Source: Methanoculleus formosensis
GTDB taxonomy: Archaea > Halobacteriota > Methanomicrobia > Methanomicrobiales > Methanoculleaceae
Length of the DNA: 64,000 nt
Direction: 5' to 3'
Assembly: GCF_025384765.1 (NCBI RefSeq)
Contig: NZ_VHLL01000001.1
Span: forward strand, 310,001 to 374,000
Part shown: positions 24,849 through 33,974 of the stretch, piece after piece
How positions within the stretch are numbered: position 1 is the stretch's first letter
Layout: each line of letters starts with the position of its first letter
The notes under the pieces: generated by a model
The model's input: the letters and a program-made list of their open reading frames with translations, nothing else
What the model was told of the DNA's origin: nothing
Database searches by the model: none
Made by a program: the position numbers and the translations under genes

Positions 24849-26153
24849 ATGGCTAAATACACGGAAACAATCGATCTCTATTCTGATGACGGGAAGCTGC
24901 TCAAGAGCGGCGTCACCCTCGACAGAATCAGCCCGCTGGTTAACCCGGCCACAGGTAAGATCATCGACCTGACCAAGAGAACGATCAGCGTAAACCTTGG
25001 CGGCATCCAGGATGCGCTCAAGGTCGGCAAGCTTGGAAAGGGCAAGATCAAGGGAAGAGAACTCGATCTCCCCATCATGGAGAACAAGGACGCGATCGTT
25101 GCCAAGATCAAGGAGATGATCCAGGTCACCGAGGGCGACGACACCGAGATCCTGGAGTTCAACGGCGGCAAGCTCCTGCTCGTCCAGGTCCCGACGAAGC
25201 GCCTGGTCAACGCGTCCACCTACGACGCCGCGATCACCTCGGTTGCAGCCGCGACCACCTTCTCGATCGTCGACCAGTTCAACGTCGACGCCTTCAATGC
25301 ATCCACCGTCAAGGCGGCCTGCTGGGGCAGCTACCCCCACACGCAGGACATGGAAGGCGCGCTTGTCACGTCGATCCTGACGATCCCCCAGAACAACGAG
25401 GGTATCGGCTACGCGCTCAGGAACATCCCGGTCAACCACACCGTCATGATGACCGGCAGGAACGCCCTGCAGGGTGCAGCACTCGCATCCACCCTCGAGA
25501 CCGCCGGTATCTTCGAGATGGGATCCGCGGTCGGGCCGTTCGAGCGCGCCCAGCTCCTCGCCTACGCTTACCAGGGCCTGAACGCGAACAACATGGTCTA
25601 CGACCTCGTCAAGGCGAACGGCCAGACCGGCACCGTCGGCACCGTCGTCCAGAGCCTGGTCGAGCGCGCCATCGAGGACAAGGTCATCGCTCCGGGCAAG
25701 AAGGGCGGGTACTTCCAGTTCTACGACACGAAGGACCCGATGCTCTGGAACGCCTACGCCGCTGCAGGAACCATGGCAGCCACCATCGTCAACTGTGGTG
25801 CCGGACGGTTCGCCCAGGCGGTCTCCGCGACGCTCCTCTACTTCAACGACCTGCTCGAGCACGAGACCGGTCTCCCGAGCACCGACTACGGCCGTGTCAT
25901 GGGTACCGCCGTCGGGTTCTCGTTCTTCAGCCACTCGATCTACGGTGGTGGCGGCCCCGGTATCTTCAACGGCAACCACGTCGTGACCCGACACGCAAAC
26001 GGTGTGGCTATCCCGTGCGTGGTCGCCGCAGCGGCACTCGACGCCGGAACGCAGATGTTCTCGCCCGAGAGCACCTCCAAGCTCTTCGCCGACACCTACG
26101 GTAAGATCGACGTCTTCAACAAGCCGATCGACCAGATCGCCAACGGAGCCTGA
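24849..26153 (+). CDS. mcrB: Methyl-coenzyme M reductase beta subunit
   Basis: This 434-residue beta subunit (A2B2G2 complex) helps form the F430 pocket that converts methyl-CoM and CoB to methane and the heterodisulfide. It has the family start MAKYTETIDLYSDDGKLL and the conserved C-terminal half with GFSFFSHSIYGGGGPGIFNGNHVVTRH, which lines the substrate channel. The length is normal for the family. An AAGGATG stretch precedes the ATG. It is the first gene of mcrBDGA; mcrC, present between D and G in many methanogens, is missing here. Confidence 0.98.
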   Translation: MAKYTETIDLYSDDGKLLKSGVTLDRISPLVNPATGKIIDLTKRTISVNLGGIQDALKVGKLGKGKIKGRELDLPIMENKDAIVAKIKEMIQVTEGDDTEILEFNGGKLLLVQVPTKRLVNASTYDAAITSVAAATTFSIVDQFNVDAFNASTVKAACWGSYPHTQDMEGALVTSILTIPQNNEGIGYALRNIPVNHTVMMTGRNALQGAALASTLETAGIFEMGSAVGPFERAQLLAYAYQGLNANNMVYDLVKANGQTGTVGTVVQSLVERAIEDKVIAPGKKGGYFQFYDTKDPMLWNAYAAAGTMAATIVNCGAGRFAQAVSATLLYFNDLLEHETGLPSTDYGRVMGTAVGFSFFSHSIYGGGGPGIFNGNHVVTRHANGVAIPCVVAAAALDAGTQMFSPESTSKLFADTYGKIDVFNKPIDQIANGA

Positions 26154-26169
26154 GCGAGCAGAGATTCGA

Positions 26170-26640
26170 ATGACGAATGCCGCATTTCCGCAGGCCCGGA
26201 TTGTGCCCTTACGGATGCTCAAACCCGGGACCGCAGAACGCCTGCTCAATATGCTTGCCGGCATCGCCGGCATCCGCCGGATGATGATTCACGGACCCGG
26301 CCTGCCGAAGACCGTACCTTACGGGCCGGCACGAGGAAGCCCGAACCCTCACTCCGACCGCACAGCAATCCGCGTCGCTGATGCCGAGATTGCGTTGCGC
26401 GTTCAGGTGGGCACGGTCATCCTGGAGGTCGAGGACGCTTCCGTTATCGAGGAGATCCGGTCGCTCTGCGACGATTTCTTTGTGGAGTTCCCCTACCTGC
26501 TCCAGGTGGGAAAGTTCATGAAGACCACCCCGACGCTCGTGGACTACGCGAGGTATGGACCGGACGCCGATGGATCGCTCATCGGTCTCACGGACCCCCG
26601 CAAAGGGGAGAGCCCGGTGATTCTTCGGACGGAACAGTGA
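26170..26640 (+). CDS. mcrD: Methyl-coenzyme M reductase operon protein D
   Basis: This 156-residue protein is McrD, the operon protein thought to assist assembly or F430 loading of Mcr and not part of the mature enzyme (family knowledge). It begins MTNAAFPQARIVPLRMLKP, 16 bases after the mcrB stop. The ATG lies behind a weak GAGCAGAGAT. The typical core KTVPYGPARGSPNPHSDR (about 44-61) is present. The gene is followed by a 90-base gap before mcrG, longer than the other spacings in the operon. Confidence 0.93.
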   Translation: MTNAAFPQARIVPLRMLKPGTAERLLNMLAGIAGIRRMMIHGPGLPKTVPYGPARGSPNPHSDRTAIRVADAEIALRVQVGTVILEVEDASVIEEIRSLCDDFFVEFPYLLQVGKFMKTTPTLVDYARYGPDADGSLIGLTDPRKGESPVILRTEQ

Positions 26641-26730
26641 CATGAGGCGCATAAATTCCGGAAATATGGCTGAAACTCATTCAAGACAGGAAATGGATAA
26701 GATATCAATCACTTTGAGGTGAATGGAAAA

Positions 26731-27495
26731 ATGGCATACAAGCCCCAGTACGGTCCCGGGACATCGATTGTCGCCGAGAACCGGCGCAAACAGATGAACC
26801 CAGGCCAGAAGCTTGAGAAGGTTCGTTCCGTAACGGATGAGGACATCGTGCTGATCCTCGGCCACCGTGCTCCTGGATCGGCATACCCGACGGCTCACCC
26901 GCCGCTCGCCGAGCAGCAGGAAGTCAACTGCCCCATGCGCAAGCTCGTCAAGCCCACCGAGGGTGCAAAGGCCGGCGACCGCGTCCGCTACATCCAGTTC
27001 GCGGACTCGATGTTCAACGCCCCCTCACAGCCCTACCAGCGGACTTACACCGAGATGTACCGCTTCCGCGGTATCGACCCCGGTACGCTCTCCGGCCGTC
27101 AGATCGTCGAGTGCCGCGAGCGTGACCTCGAGAAGTACGCGAAGGACCTCATCGAGACCGAGATGTTCGACCCCGCTCTCGTCGGCATCCGTGGTGCGAC
27201 CGTGCACGGCCACTCGCTCCGTCTCGCTGAAGACGGCATGATGTTCGACATGCTCCAGAGGAACGTCCTCGGCGAGGACGGCATCGTCAAGTACGTCAAG
27301 AACCAGATCGGCGAGCCCCTCGACCGCGCGGTTGCCGTCGGCAAGCCCATGGACGAGAAGTGGCTCAAGGCCCACACGACGATCTTCCACTCGCTCGTCG
27401 GAACCGCCTACCGTGACGACGCCGAGTACGTCGAATATGTCCAGCGCATCCACTCGCTGCGCACGAAATACGGCTTCATGCCGAAAGAGGAGTGA
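26731..27495 (+). CDS. mcrG: Methyl-coenzyme M reductase gamma subunit
   Basis: This 254-residue gamma subunit begins [19 protein letters not shown] and contains the well-known phrase [23 protein letters not shown], followed by [12 protein letters not shown], all family hallmarks near the F430 site. I chose the ATG at 26731 because GAGGTG lies nine bases upstream; a GTG 12 bases earlier would destroy that spacing. The gene ends five bases before the mcrA ATG. Confidence 0.98.
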   Translation: MAYKPQYGPGTSIVAENRRKQMNPGQKLEKVRSVTDEDIVLILGHRAPGSAYPTAHPPLAEQQEVNCPMRKLVKPTEGAKAGDRVRYIQFADSMFNAPSQPYQRTYTEMYRFRGIDPGTLSGRQIVECRERDLEKYAKDLIETEMFDPALVGIRGATVHGHSLRLAEDGMMFDMLQRNVLGEDGIVKYVKNQIGEPLDRAVAVGKPMDEKWLKAHTTIFHSLVGTAYRDDAEYVEYVQRIHSLRTKYGFMPKEE

Positions 27496-27500
27496 TTACA

Positions 27501-29207
27501 ATGGCAAAGATTGAGAGATCCCAGAAACTGTTCCTGAAGGCACTCAAGGAGAAGTTCCAGGGCCAGGACGTCGAGTCCGAGACCGCTGAGTTCTACAAGT
27601 TCAACGGCGTCCGGCAGTCCCCCCGTAAGATGGAGTTCATGAAGGCGAGCCGCGCCGTCGAGATGGACCGCGGTATCTCCATGTACGACCCCGAGCGCTG
27701 CCACCTTGGCGGTATCCCGATGGGCCAGCGCCAGCTGATGACCTACGAGGTCTCCGGCACCGGCGTCTTCGTGGAGGGCGACGACCTGCACTTCGTCAAC
27801 AACTCCGCGATGCAGCAGATGTGGGACGACATCCGGCGGACCGTTATCGTCGGGATGGACCTCGCCCACCAGACCCTGCAGAAGCGTCTCGGTAAGGAAG
27901 TCACCCCCGAGACGATCAACGAGTACCTCCACATCCTGAACCACGCGATGCCCGGCGGCGCCGTCGTCCAGGAACACATGGTCGAGACCCACCCCGGCCT
28001 TGTCGACGACTGTTACGTCAAGGTCTTCACCGGCGACCAGGAACTCGCCGACGACATCGAGCCCCAGTTCCTGCTGAACATCGAGAAGCTCTTCCCCGCC
28101 AAGCAGGCCGAGGAACTCAAGGGCGAGGTCGGCAAGAGCATGTATCAGGCGATCCACATCCCGACCGCGGTCTCGAGGACCTGCGACGGTGGAACGACCT
28201 CCCGGTGGTCTGCGATGCAGATCGGTATGTCCTTCATCGCTGCCTACCGCATGTGCGCCGGTGAAGCGGCCGTCGCCGACCTCTCCTACGCTGCAAAGCA
28301 CGCAGGCGTCGTCCAGATGGGCTCGATCCTGCCCGCCCGGCGTGCCCGTGGCCCGAACGAGCCCGGTGGCATCAAGTTCGGCCTCTTCGCCGATATCATC
28401 CAGGCGAACCGCAAGTACCCCAACGACCCCGCAAAGGCTGCCCTTGAGGTTGTCGGCGCCGGAACCATGCTCTACGACCAGATCTGGCTCGGTTCCTACA
28501 TGTCCGGCGGTGTCGGATTCACCCAGTACGCAACCGCGGCCTACACCGACAACATCCTCGACGAGTTCACCTACTACGGTATGGACTACATCAAGGACAA
28601 GTACAAGGTCGACTGGCGCAACCCGGGCGCGAAGGACAAGATCAAGCCGACCCAGGAGATCGTCAACGACCTCGCAACCGAGGTTACCCTCAACGCCATG
28701 GAGCAGTACGAACAGTTCCCGACCATGATGGAGGACCACTTCGGCGGTTCCCAGCGTGCCGGTGTCATCGCCGCCGCATCCGGTCTGACCTGTTCCATCG
28801 GTACCGGCAACTCGAACGCCGGTCTGAACGGATGGTACCTCTCCATGCTCCTGCACAAGGACGGATGGTCGCGTCTCGGCTTCTTCGGCTACGACCTCCA
28901 GGACCAGTGCGGTTCCGCGAACTCCCTCTCCATGGAGTCCGACCGCGGTCTGATGGGAGAACTGCGTGGCCCGAACTACCCGAACTACGCGATGAACGTC
29001 GGACACCAGGGCGAGTACGCCGCTATCGTCGGTGGTTCCCACTACGGGCGCGGCGACGCGTTCTGCTACAGCCCGCTCGTGAAGGTCTGCTTCGCCGACC
29101 CGAGCCTGAGGTTCGACTTCGCCGAGCCCCGCCGCGAGTTCGCGAAGGGTGCCATCCGCGAGTTCATGCCCGCCGGCGAGCGCTCGCTCATCATCCCGGC
29201 GCGGTAA
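27501..29207 (+). CDS. mcrA: Methyl-coenzyme M reductase alpha subunit
   Basis: This 568-residue alpha subunit holds the F430 cofactor and the modified residues of the active site. Positions aligning with known modifications are His267 ([10 protein letters not shown]-methyl-His), Arg281 ([12 protein letters not shown]; methyl-Arg), Gly463 (thioglycine, [10 protein letters not shown]) and Cys470 (S-methyl-Cys). The modifications themselves are inferred from the family. The Phe/Tyr-rich loop [21 protein letters not shown] is intact. GAGGAG precedes the ATG at 27501; a GTG nine bases upstream is less likely. The radical SAM enzyme for the Arg methylation (Mmp10) is not in the window. Confidence 0.99.
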   Translation: MAKIERSQKLFLKALKEKFQGQDVESETAEFYKFNGVRQSPRKMEFMKASRAVEMDRGISMYDPERCHLGGIPMGQRQLMTYEVSGTGVFVEGDDLHFVNNSAMQQMWDDIRRTVIVGMDLAHQTLQKRLGKEVTPETINEYLHILNHAMPGGAVVQEHMVETHPGLVDDCYVKVFTGDQELADDIEPQFLLNIEKLFPAKQAEELKGEVGKSMYQAIHIPTAVSRTCDGGTTSRWSAMQIGMSFIAAYRMCAGEAAVADLSYAAKHAGVVQMGSILPARRARGPNEPGGIKFGLFADIIQANRKYPNDPAKAALEVVGAGTMLYDQIWLGSYMSGGVGFTQYATAAYTDNILDEFTYYGMDYIKDKYKVDWRNPGAKDKIKPTQEIVNDLATEVTLNAMEQYEQFPTMMEDHFGGSQRAGVIAAASGLTCSIGTGNSNAGLNGWYLSMLLHKDGWSRLGFFGYDLQDQCGSANSLSMESDRGLMGELRGPNYPNYAMNVGHQGEYAAIVGGSHYGRGDAFCYSPLVKVCFADPSLRFDFAEPRREFAKGAIREFMPAGERSLIIPAR

Positions 29208-29218
29208 ACAACTCCATA

Positions 29219-29230
29219 CCCCCTTTTATT
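29219..29230 (+). terminator. Probable mcr terminator
   Basis: The T-rich stretch CCCTTTTATTT follows the mcrA stop by about 15 bases and is the first T-run on the coding strand after the operon. Confidence 0.45.
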
Positions 29231-29237
29231 TGCACGT

Positions 29238-29324
29238 CCTCATAATCCGCGATCGCAAACATTCCTGCCGATCAGACGGAAGAAGGTGGAGCGAGTGGTT
29301 CTCACTCGCCCCCGTATTATGAGG
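29238..29324 (+). other. Nested stem-loop structure downstream of mcrA
   Basis: An outer inverted repeat CCTCATAAT (29238-29246) and ATTATGAGG (29316-29324) encloses a perfect inner hairpin GCGAGTG-GTTCT-CACTCGC (29291-29309). In RNA this would make a long closing stem with a strong tip hairpin. It could stabilise or process the mcr 3' end, or be a separate RNA. Confidence 0.4.
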
Positions 29325-29717
29325 CTGAATGTTCGTATCACAATGTTTGCTTGTTTTCAGTGATTCGTTCGCACTTCTACCCTTCCAAATCTCCGAAATG
29401 CTCTCTTTGGTCATGGAGAGGCGCGCAGTAGGTGTTTGCATCGGAGGTACGCAAACTCAACAAAATAACCTCATACGAAGGGTGATGGGTAGGTTATCTG
29501 AAAGTATCTGTAAACCGTTGCTGCATTTTAGTTGGAATGCCTAAATATGGTACATTCTCACTTGGAGTCATAGCAAAGGTCAGAATGGGGGAAACGCCTA
29601 TCGTTAATGTTTTGTTATCTGGGGGTTGAAAAAAGGACACATCTTCCAGCTAATATGTTTTGGGACAATGTTGGGGGTCATAATATTTAGGCAACAACAG
29701 GTTATTGCATAATTCTG

Positions 29718-29984
29718 TCACTGAAAGTTGCGCCAATAAGCTGTCATACATATCATTGCCAATATAAACCCAATTATGGCACCGAATGCTACTATATAAT
29801 TGAGTATACCCCCTTTGAAACCTATTGCAACAGCCCCAAAATAAGCAACAACAGGCACAGCTATACAAATACAAGCGGCCGCTTCTGATATCTCAGTCAT
29901 TGTCATTACCGATTGTGGGGGCATAAAGCGAAATGGTATTTCCCTAATGATAAATATTATGAAATTGATCGGACACAAATACAT
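29718..29984 (-). CDS. Small AT-rich membrane protein (hypothetical)
   Basis: The 88-residue frame has a hydrophobic N-terminal stretch (PINFIIFIIREIPFRF) and two further strong hydrophobic segments (CICIAVPVVAYFGAVAIGF and YIVAFGAIIGFILAMICMTAY). I do not recognise a family. It begins 28 bases inside the end of the DUF2085 gene, so the two may be co-translated. Base composition is far lower in GC than the window. A later ATG (residues 21 or 27-29) may be the real start. Confidence 0.4.
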   Translation of the reverse strand: MYLCPINFIIFIIREIPFRFMPPQSVMTMTEISEAAACICIAVPVVAYFGAVAIGFKGGILNYIVAFGAIIGFILAMICMTAYWRNFQ

Positions 29985-30349
29985 CCGATTCCGAATAAAA
30001 ATCCTGATATTACTCTAAATACGTTATTGCTTTCACGGCATTCAAATAGTTGAGTGATACCATCAACTATCAATGGTATGATTAAGATTAAACTGACTGA
30101 AATGGGAAAGGTAACTCCTAAAAATCTCAATGGAATACCAATTATTAGACCTGATATTATGCCACAGCACCGAGCACAAAATATCTTTTCAAGGCCGAAA
30201 AACCAAATTGATCGATCTTTTCGGTGATGGCATATGCATAAGTAAAACTGCCTTTTCTTATATCTTACTAAAATTACCGGTCCTAATCCATCAACCCATT
30301 GATATGTAATCTGCATGAGAGAATTTCGCTCTCGGGAAAGAGGCATCAC
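29957..30349 (-). CDS. DUF2085-type membrane protein
   Basis: This 130-residue frame has the pattern of DUF2085 proteins: CHHRKDRSIWFFG, then CARCCGIISGLIIGI, then hydrophobic segments and an EC-x3-N-x2-RVISGFLFG end, with Cys, His and Arg in the usual spacing. Function is unknown. The AT-rich base use, unlike the neighbours, points to acquisition from elsewhere. The first ATG at 30349 has no clear Shine-Dalgarno; the ATG at 30316 is an alternative start and leaves the family part whole. Confidence 0.6.
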   Translation of the reverse strand: MMPLSRERNSLMQITYQWVDGLGPVILVRYKKRQFYLCICHHRKDRSIWFFGLEKIFCARCCGIISGLIIGIPLRFLGVTFPISVSLILIIPLIVDGITQLFECRESNNVFRVISGFLFGIGCICVRSIS

Positions 30350-30893
30350 ACATGGAAATTGTTATGTACCCGTAAAAAACTTGGTGACTGACTGGAATGG
30401 CTTATTTGGACCCATACTAAATCAATGCATTCTACTCTCATATTTTGAAGGCTATGATGCAGTCACCTCATTCTTTGTTGCGCAACCTGCTATGATGTTC
30501 GTCCCAAAACATCTCTGCTGGGAGGAGGTGTCCTCTCCCGGTTCCTCTCCCACCTGGTGAGACCTAGTGGAACGCTGTTTCCCTCCTTGGATCTGGTTCA
30601 GATGGTAGATACCTAGGAGATAAGTGCCCTGTTCAGGACGCATCGAAAGTTCGGAAATCTCTTGAGGTCAATCTCATACGAAAGTCGTCCTAAAAGTAAG
30701 CCGTGACTGTGAATTCGCACGTATCGGTAGAAATGCTTTGGAGTAAACCCTCTATTGGATCTTATCCTCTTTAGCCACCGTCCCGGCCTCATTCGCGATT
30801 GGCTTCACCTTCAGTACCAAGCCCCCCCACCAAACCCCCTATATCGCCCGACCCCCAACACTCTCGTAAGAAACGGGAGGAGGTCTTCATCAA
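30350..30893. other. AT-rich spacer before dinB, no gene supported
   Basis: These 544 bases hold no convincing frame, RNA or family repeat. A short hairpin GAGAG/CTCTC occurs near 30313-30330, overlapping the left edge. Composition rises back to GC-rich near 30790. A GGGAGGAGG stretch near 30875 serves as the dinB Shine-Dalgarno. Confidence 0.5.
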
Positions 30894-31976
30894 GTGACAG
30901 TCAGCGGCAGGATCGTCCTGCACGTGGATATGGACAGTTTCTTCGCCTCCGTCGAGACCCGCCGAGACCCGTCCCTTGCCGGAAAGCCGGTGATCGTCGG
31001 CGCCGACCCGAAAGGAGGGGCGGGCCGCGGGGTCGTGAGCACCTGCTCCTACGAGGCCCGCCGCTACGGAGTGCACTCCGGGATGCCCATATCCCGGGCA
31101 TACGACCTCTGTCCCCACGGCGTCTACCTCCGGGTGGATCACCCGTTCTATTCCAGGGTTTCTGAAGAGATCATGGCGATACTCGCCCGCCATGCCGACC
31201 GCATCGAGCAGGTGAGCATCGATGAGGCCTACCTCGACGTCAGCGGTGCCGGGAGCTTTGCGGCGGCAAACGCGCTTGCCAGAGCGATCAAGCAGGAGAT
31301 CCGCGAAGAAACCGGGCTCACCTGCTCGGTCGGCGTCGCCCCGGGGAAGGTCGTGGCGAAGATCGCCTCCGACTACCGGAAGCCCGACGGCCTGATGGTC
31401 GTCCTCCCGGAAGAGGTCGCCGGATTCCTCGCTCCCCTGCCGGTGGGGAAGGTGCCCGGTGTCGGGAAGAAGACCGGCGAAGAACTCCGGCAGATGGGTG
31501 TCCTGACCGTCGGCGACCTTGCATCCCACGATGTCCAGGATCTCATCGCCCGGTTCGGGAGACACGGCATCCTGATGCACCGCCTCGCCCGGGGGATCGA
31601 CGACCGTGAGGTGCGGGGCCGGGAGGGGTGTAAATCCGTCTCCCGGGAGACGACGTTTGAAGCGGATACCGCCGACCCATCGATCCTCGCGGGAACCCTC
31701 GCCGACCTTGCGGACGACGTCGCCCGGACGCTCCGTGCCGAGGGCCTCCGGTGCCGCACCGTCACGGTCAAGGTCAGGTACCGCGGCTTTCAGACGCACA
31801 CCCGGTCGAAGACGCTCCCGCGGTTCACCACCGATCCCGCGGCGATCCGGGAGGCCGCGTCCGGGCTGCTTGAACCGTTCCTCAACGACGAGCCCGTCCG
31901 GCTCATCGGGGTCAGGCTCTCGACGCTCGAGGGCGGGCGCACCCGGCAGGCGTCGATAGACGAGTTCCTCTCCTGA
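30894..31976 (+). CDS. dinB: DNA polymerase IV (Y-family translesion polymerase)
   Basis: This 360-residue Y-family polymerase carries catalytic residues Asp12 (HVDMDSFFASVE) and Asp110/Glu111 (SIDEAYLD), with Phe17 at the steric-gate position. Palm, fingers, thumb and little-finger regions are all present, with length close to that of Dpo4/Dbh. It should copy across damaged template DNA. It starts with GTG at 30894, with GGGAGGAGG at about 14-20 bases upstream. It lies beside the AT-rich patch and opens a rightward gene series. Confidence 0.95.
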   Translation: MTVSGRIVLHVDMDSFFASVETRRDPSLAGKPVIVGADPKGGAGRGVVSTCSYEARRYGVHSGMPISRAYDLCPHGVYLRVDHPFYSRVSEEIMAILARHADRIEQVSIDEAYLDVSGAGSFAAANALARAIKQEIREETGLTCSVGVAPGKVVAKIASDYRKPDGLMVVLPEEVAGFLAPLPVGKVPGVGKKTGEELRQMGVLTVGDLASHDVQDLIARFGRHGILMHRLARGIDDREVRGREGCKSVSRETTFEADTADPSILAGTLADLADDVARTLRAEGLRCRTVTVKVRYRGFQTHTRSKTLPRFTTDPAAIREAASGLLEPFLNDEPVRLIGVRLSTLEGGRTRQASIDEFLS

Positions 31977-32028
31977 GCCGTCTCGCGAGGCGAACGTTCT
32001 TTATCAGGGTGTGCATTACGCTCCCGGC

Positions 32029-32859
32029 ATGCCCGATCTCTGGACGGTGCTCCTCGTCGCCGTCATCCTCCTTCTCTTCGCGGTGCCGATCGTCCAGCAG
32101 CAGGCGATCCGGGCCCGCCGGATGCGGACGATCCGGGGTCTCGAAGTCGAGCGCCGTACCCGGGTCATCGCCCTCATCCACCGGCAGGAGAGGATCGGCT
32201 TTCTGGGTATCCCGATCTACCGTTATATCGATATCAACGACTCAGAGGAGGTTCTCCGGGCGATCCGGCTCACCACCCCGGAGATGCCGATCGATCTTGT
32301 CGTCCACACCCCCGGCGGCCTGGTCCTCTCCTCGGAACAGATCGCAATGGCGCTCCGGCGCCATAAGGGCAAAGTGACGGTCTTCGTTCCCCATTACGCC
32401 ATGTCCGGGGGGACGCTCCTCTGCCTCGCGGCCGACGAGGTGGCGATGGACGAGAACGCCGTGCTCGGCCCGGTCGACCCCCGGATCGGGGAGTACCCGG
32501 CGGCATCGCTCCTGCGGGTTCCGCACCTTAAACCGCCGGAGGAGATCGATGACGAGACATTCGTCCTGGTCGACATCGCAGCGAAGGCCCAGACCCAGAT
32601 GCGGGAGTTCGTGGCCGATCTCCTCCGGGACCGGATGGACGCCGGGCGGGCCGACCGCCTCGCGCGCCTGCTCTCCGGGGGGACATGGACGCACGACTAC
32701 CCGATCACCTTCGAGCAGGCCCGGGAACTCGGGCTTCCGGTCACTTCCGGGATGCCTGCCGGGATCTACCGGCTGATGGATCTCTTCCCCCAGGCGATGC
32801 CCCGCCGCCCTTCGGTCGCCTATGTCCCGATCCCCTACCGGGAGGAGAAGAAGGAGTGA
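32029..32859 (+). CDS. Clp-fold membrane serine protease (SDH-sah/DUF114 family)
   Basis: This 276-residue protein has an N-terminal membrane helix (about 5-22) and a soluble Clp/crotonase-fold domain. The family sequence YRYIDINDSEEVLRAI, VVHTPGGLVLSSEQIA, then VPHYAMSGGTL with the probable nucleophile Ser126, identifies the SDH family of predicted serine proteases (PF01972). The active site Ser follows PHYAM. Substrate is unknown; archaeal members are thought to be membrane-bound proteases. TATA-like TCTTTATCA near 31999 would place a transcription start close to the ATG at 32029, suggesting a leaderless mRNA; a GTG at 32011 is possible. Confidence 0.85.
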   Translation: MPDLWTVLLVAVILLLFAVPIVQQQAIRARRMRTIRGLEVERRTRVIALIHRQERIGFLGIPIYRYIDINDSEEVLRAIRLTTPEMPIDLVVHTPGGLVLSSEQIAMALRRHKGKVTVFVPHYAMSGGTLLCLAADEVAMDENAVLGPVDPRIGEYPAASLLRVPHLKPPEEIDDETFVLVDIAAKAQTQMREFVADLLRDRMDAGRADRLARLLSGGTWTHDYPITFEQARELGLPVTSGMPAGIYRLMDLFPQAMPRRPSVAYVPIPYREEKKE

Positions 32860-32959
32860 CGTTCCGGCGCACCCCGCGCAGAATCAATTTTTGTGTCCCG
32901 GTGTCAATACTTCTCTGTCCGTATCGCACGCCTGCGGTAGTGCCGGACAGAAGGCAGCA

Positions 32960-33388
32960 ATGACGATTACAACGACAACGCGCCTGGTTCTCGCGTACCT
33001 GCTTCTCGCGGCGGCGCTCCTCGGTGCCGGATGCACCGATGGCGGGCAGTCCGTTACGGGGCCGGCAGCCACAGAGTTCCTGAGCGAGACCGCCTCCTAC
33101 GACGACCGCGTGGAATTTCGGTTCGTCCCGGACTCCGATGGACCGGGAACCTACAGCGCGACCTGCAGGATCGAGCGGAACGTCTCGTGGGGCACGACGA
33201 TCGAGACCCGGGAGAACGTGCAATACGAGGATATCTCCCGTGCGAAACCCATCGAGATCGTCGTCCCGCGCGACGACCCCTCGGACGGTGCAGCGGTCGA
33301 GATCGAGATCCGGAGTCTCGCGGGCGACGTCCTGCACCAGAGCCGGACGTCCGTGGCCCCCGCGACGCCCGTCCCGACCCCACCGTGA
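32960..33388 (+). CDS. Putative lipoprotein, hypothetical
   Basis: This 142-residue frame begins with a signal peptide and lipobox LLGAGC (lipid-attached Cys25). The rest is an acidic beta-rich domain with no recognised family, and a Pro/Thr tail (APATPVPTPP). It is expected to be on the outer face of the membrane. It sits between the Clp-fold protease and the HNH nuclease. I do not assign a function. Confidence 0.7.
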   Translation: MTITTTTRLVLAYLLLAAALLGAGCTDGGQSVTGPAATEFLSETASYDDRVEFRFVPDSDGPGTYSATCRIERNVSWGTTIETRENVQYEDISRAKPIEIVVPRDDPSDGAAVEIEIRSLAGDVLHQSRTSVAPATPVPTPP

Positions 33389-33442
33389 CCGCGGGGTGGG
33401 TGGGACCCTTATCCCGTCCCGAAACCCACCCTCTTTTAGATC

Positions 33443-33874
33443 GTGATCACTGAGATTCAACTCTGCCTGGATGCGTTTGATCGCTCAAATCCTCCTCTCT
33501 GCGGAGACGATCCCGCCCGGAACGGTTTTCGCCGACTCTGCTGCCGGTGCCCGTTTGCCGTGAGGAGGGCGCCCCTCGTCTACTGCGAACGGTTCGAGAT
33601 CTCCATCCGGGCACGGGACAAGTATGGCCTTTCCGCGTGGAAGGAGATTCGGAACGCCGTGCTTGAACGCGACGGGAGCACGTGTACTGTCTGTGGCGGA
33701 GAGCAGGACCTCCACATCCACCACATCGACCACAACCCCACGAACGACGACCCGGAGAACCTCATCACGCTCTGCGGCATCTGCCATGCCCGGGTGCATA
33801 CCGAGCTCCGCCGCGAGGGAGGTGCCGGGCGGGTGGCGCGGGTGCTTCCGGCAGCACGACGTCGCCTCGGGTGA
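33443..33874 (+). CDS. HNH endonuclease domain protein
   Basis: This 143-residue protein has a classic HNH motif in its second half: CTVCGGEQDLHIHHIDHNPTNDDPENLITLCGICHARVH, with paired zinc cysteines CxxC ... CxxC, HH and N. The N-terminal part carries three cysteines (LCCRCP) that may bind another metal. The start is GTG at 33443 and no Shine-Dalgarno is clear. No restriction-modification partner is adjacent. It may act in DNA repair or defence, but this is not shown. Confidence 0.85.
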   Translation: MITEIQLCLDAFDRSNPPLCGDDPARNGFRRLCCRCPFAVRRAPLVYCERFEISIRARDKYGLSAWKEIRNAVLERDGSTCTVCGGEQDLHIHHIDHNPTNDDPENLITLCGICHARVHTELRREGGAGRVARVLPAARRRLG

Positions 33875-33935
33875 CGCACCCAGGAGACCCCCCCTGAAAG
33901 CCGGCGGGTCTACCTCCCGGGCCCTCCCGCCGGGG

Positions 33936-33950
33936 CAACGGTTATATGAT
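33936..33950 (+). promoter_or_regulatory. TATA box of the TPR gene
   Basis: The plus strand reads GGTTATATGATATG near 33937-33950, in a GC-rich gap. A start about 25 bases downstream would be close to the ATG at 33975, giving a short or leaderless mRNA. Confidence 0.5.
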
Positions 33951-33974
33951 ATGCGCGCTACCAGTTGCCTGACC

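Larger units (their letters stand above)
29208..29717. other. AT-rich mcr 3' region with stem-loops, no gene
   Basis: No gene is supported in these 510 bases; frames of 71 codons lack family features. A T-rich CCCTTTTATTT follows the mcrA stop and is the likely terminator. Then comes a nested inverted-repeat structure at 29238-29324. Base composition falls well below that of mcrA and stays low to about 30.8 kb. Confidence 0.6.

Noticed and set aside
30755-31165. A 136-codon frame entering dinB
   Set aside because: It is in another frame and is Arg/Pro-rich. DinB has all catalytic motifs in its own frame.
33443-33874. A restriction-modification system around the HNH gene
   Set aside because: No methyltransferase or specificity subunit is adjacent; the neighbours are a lipoprotein and a TPR protein.
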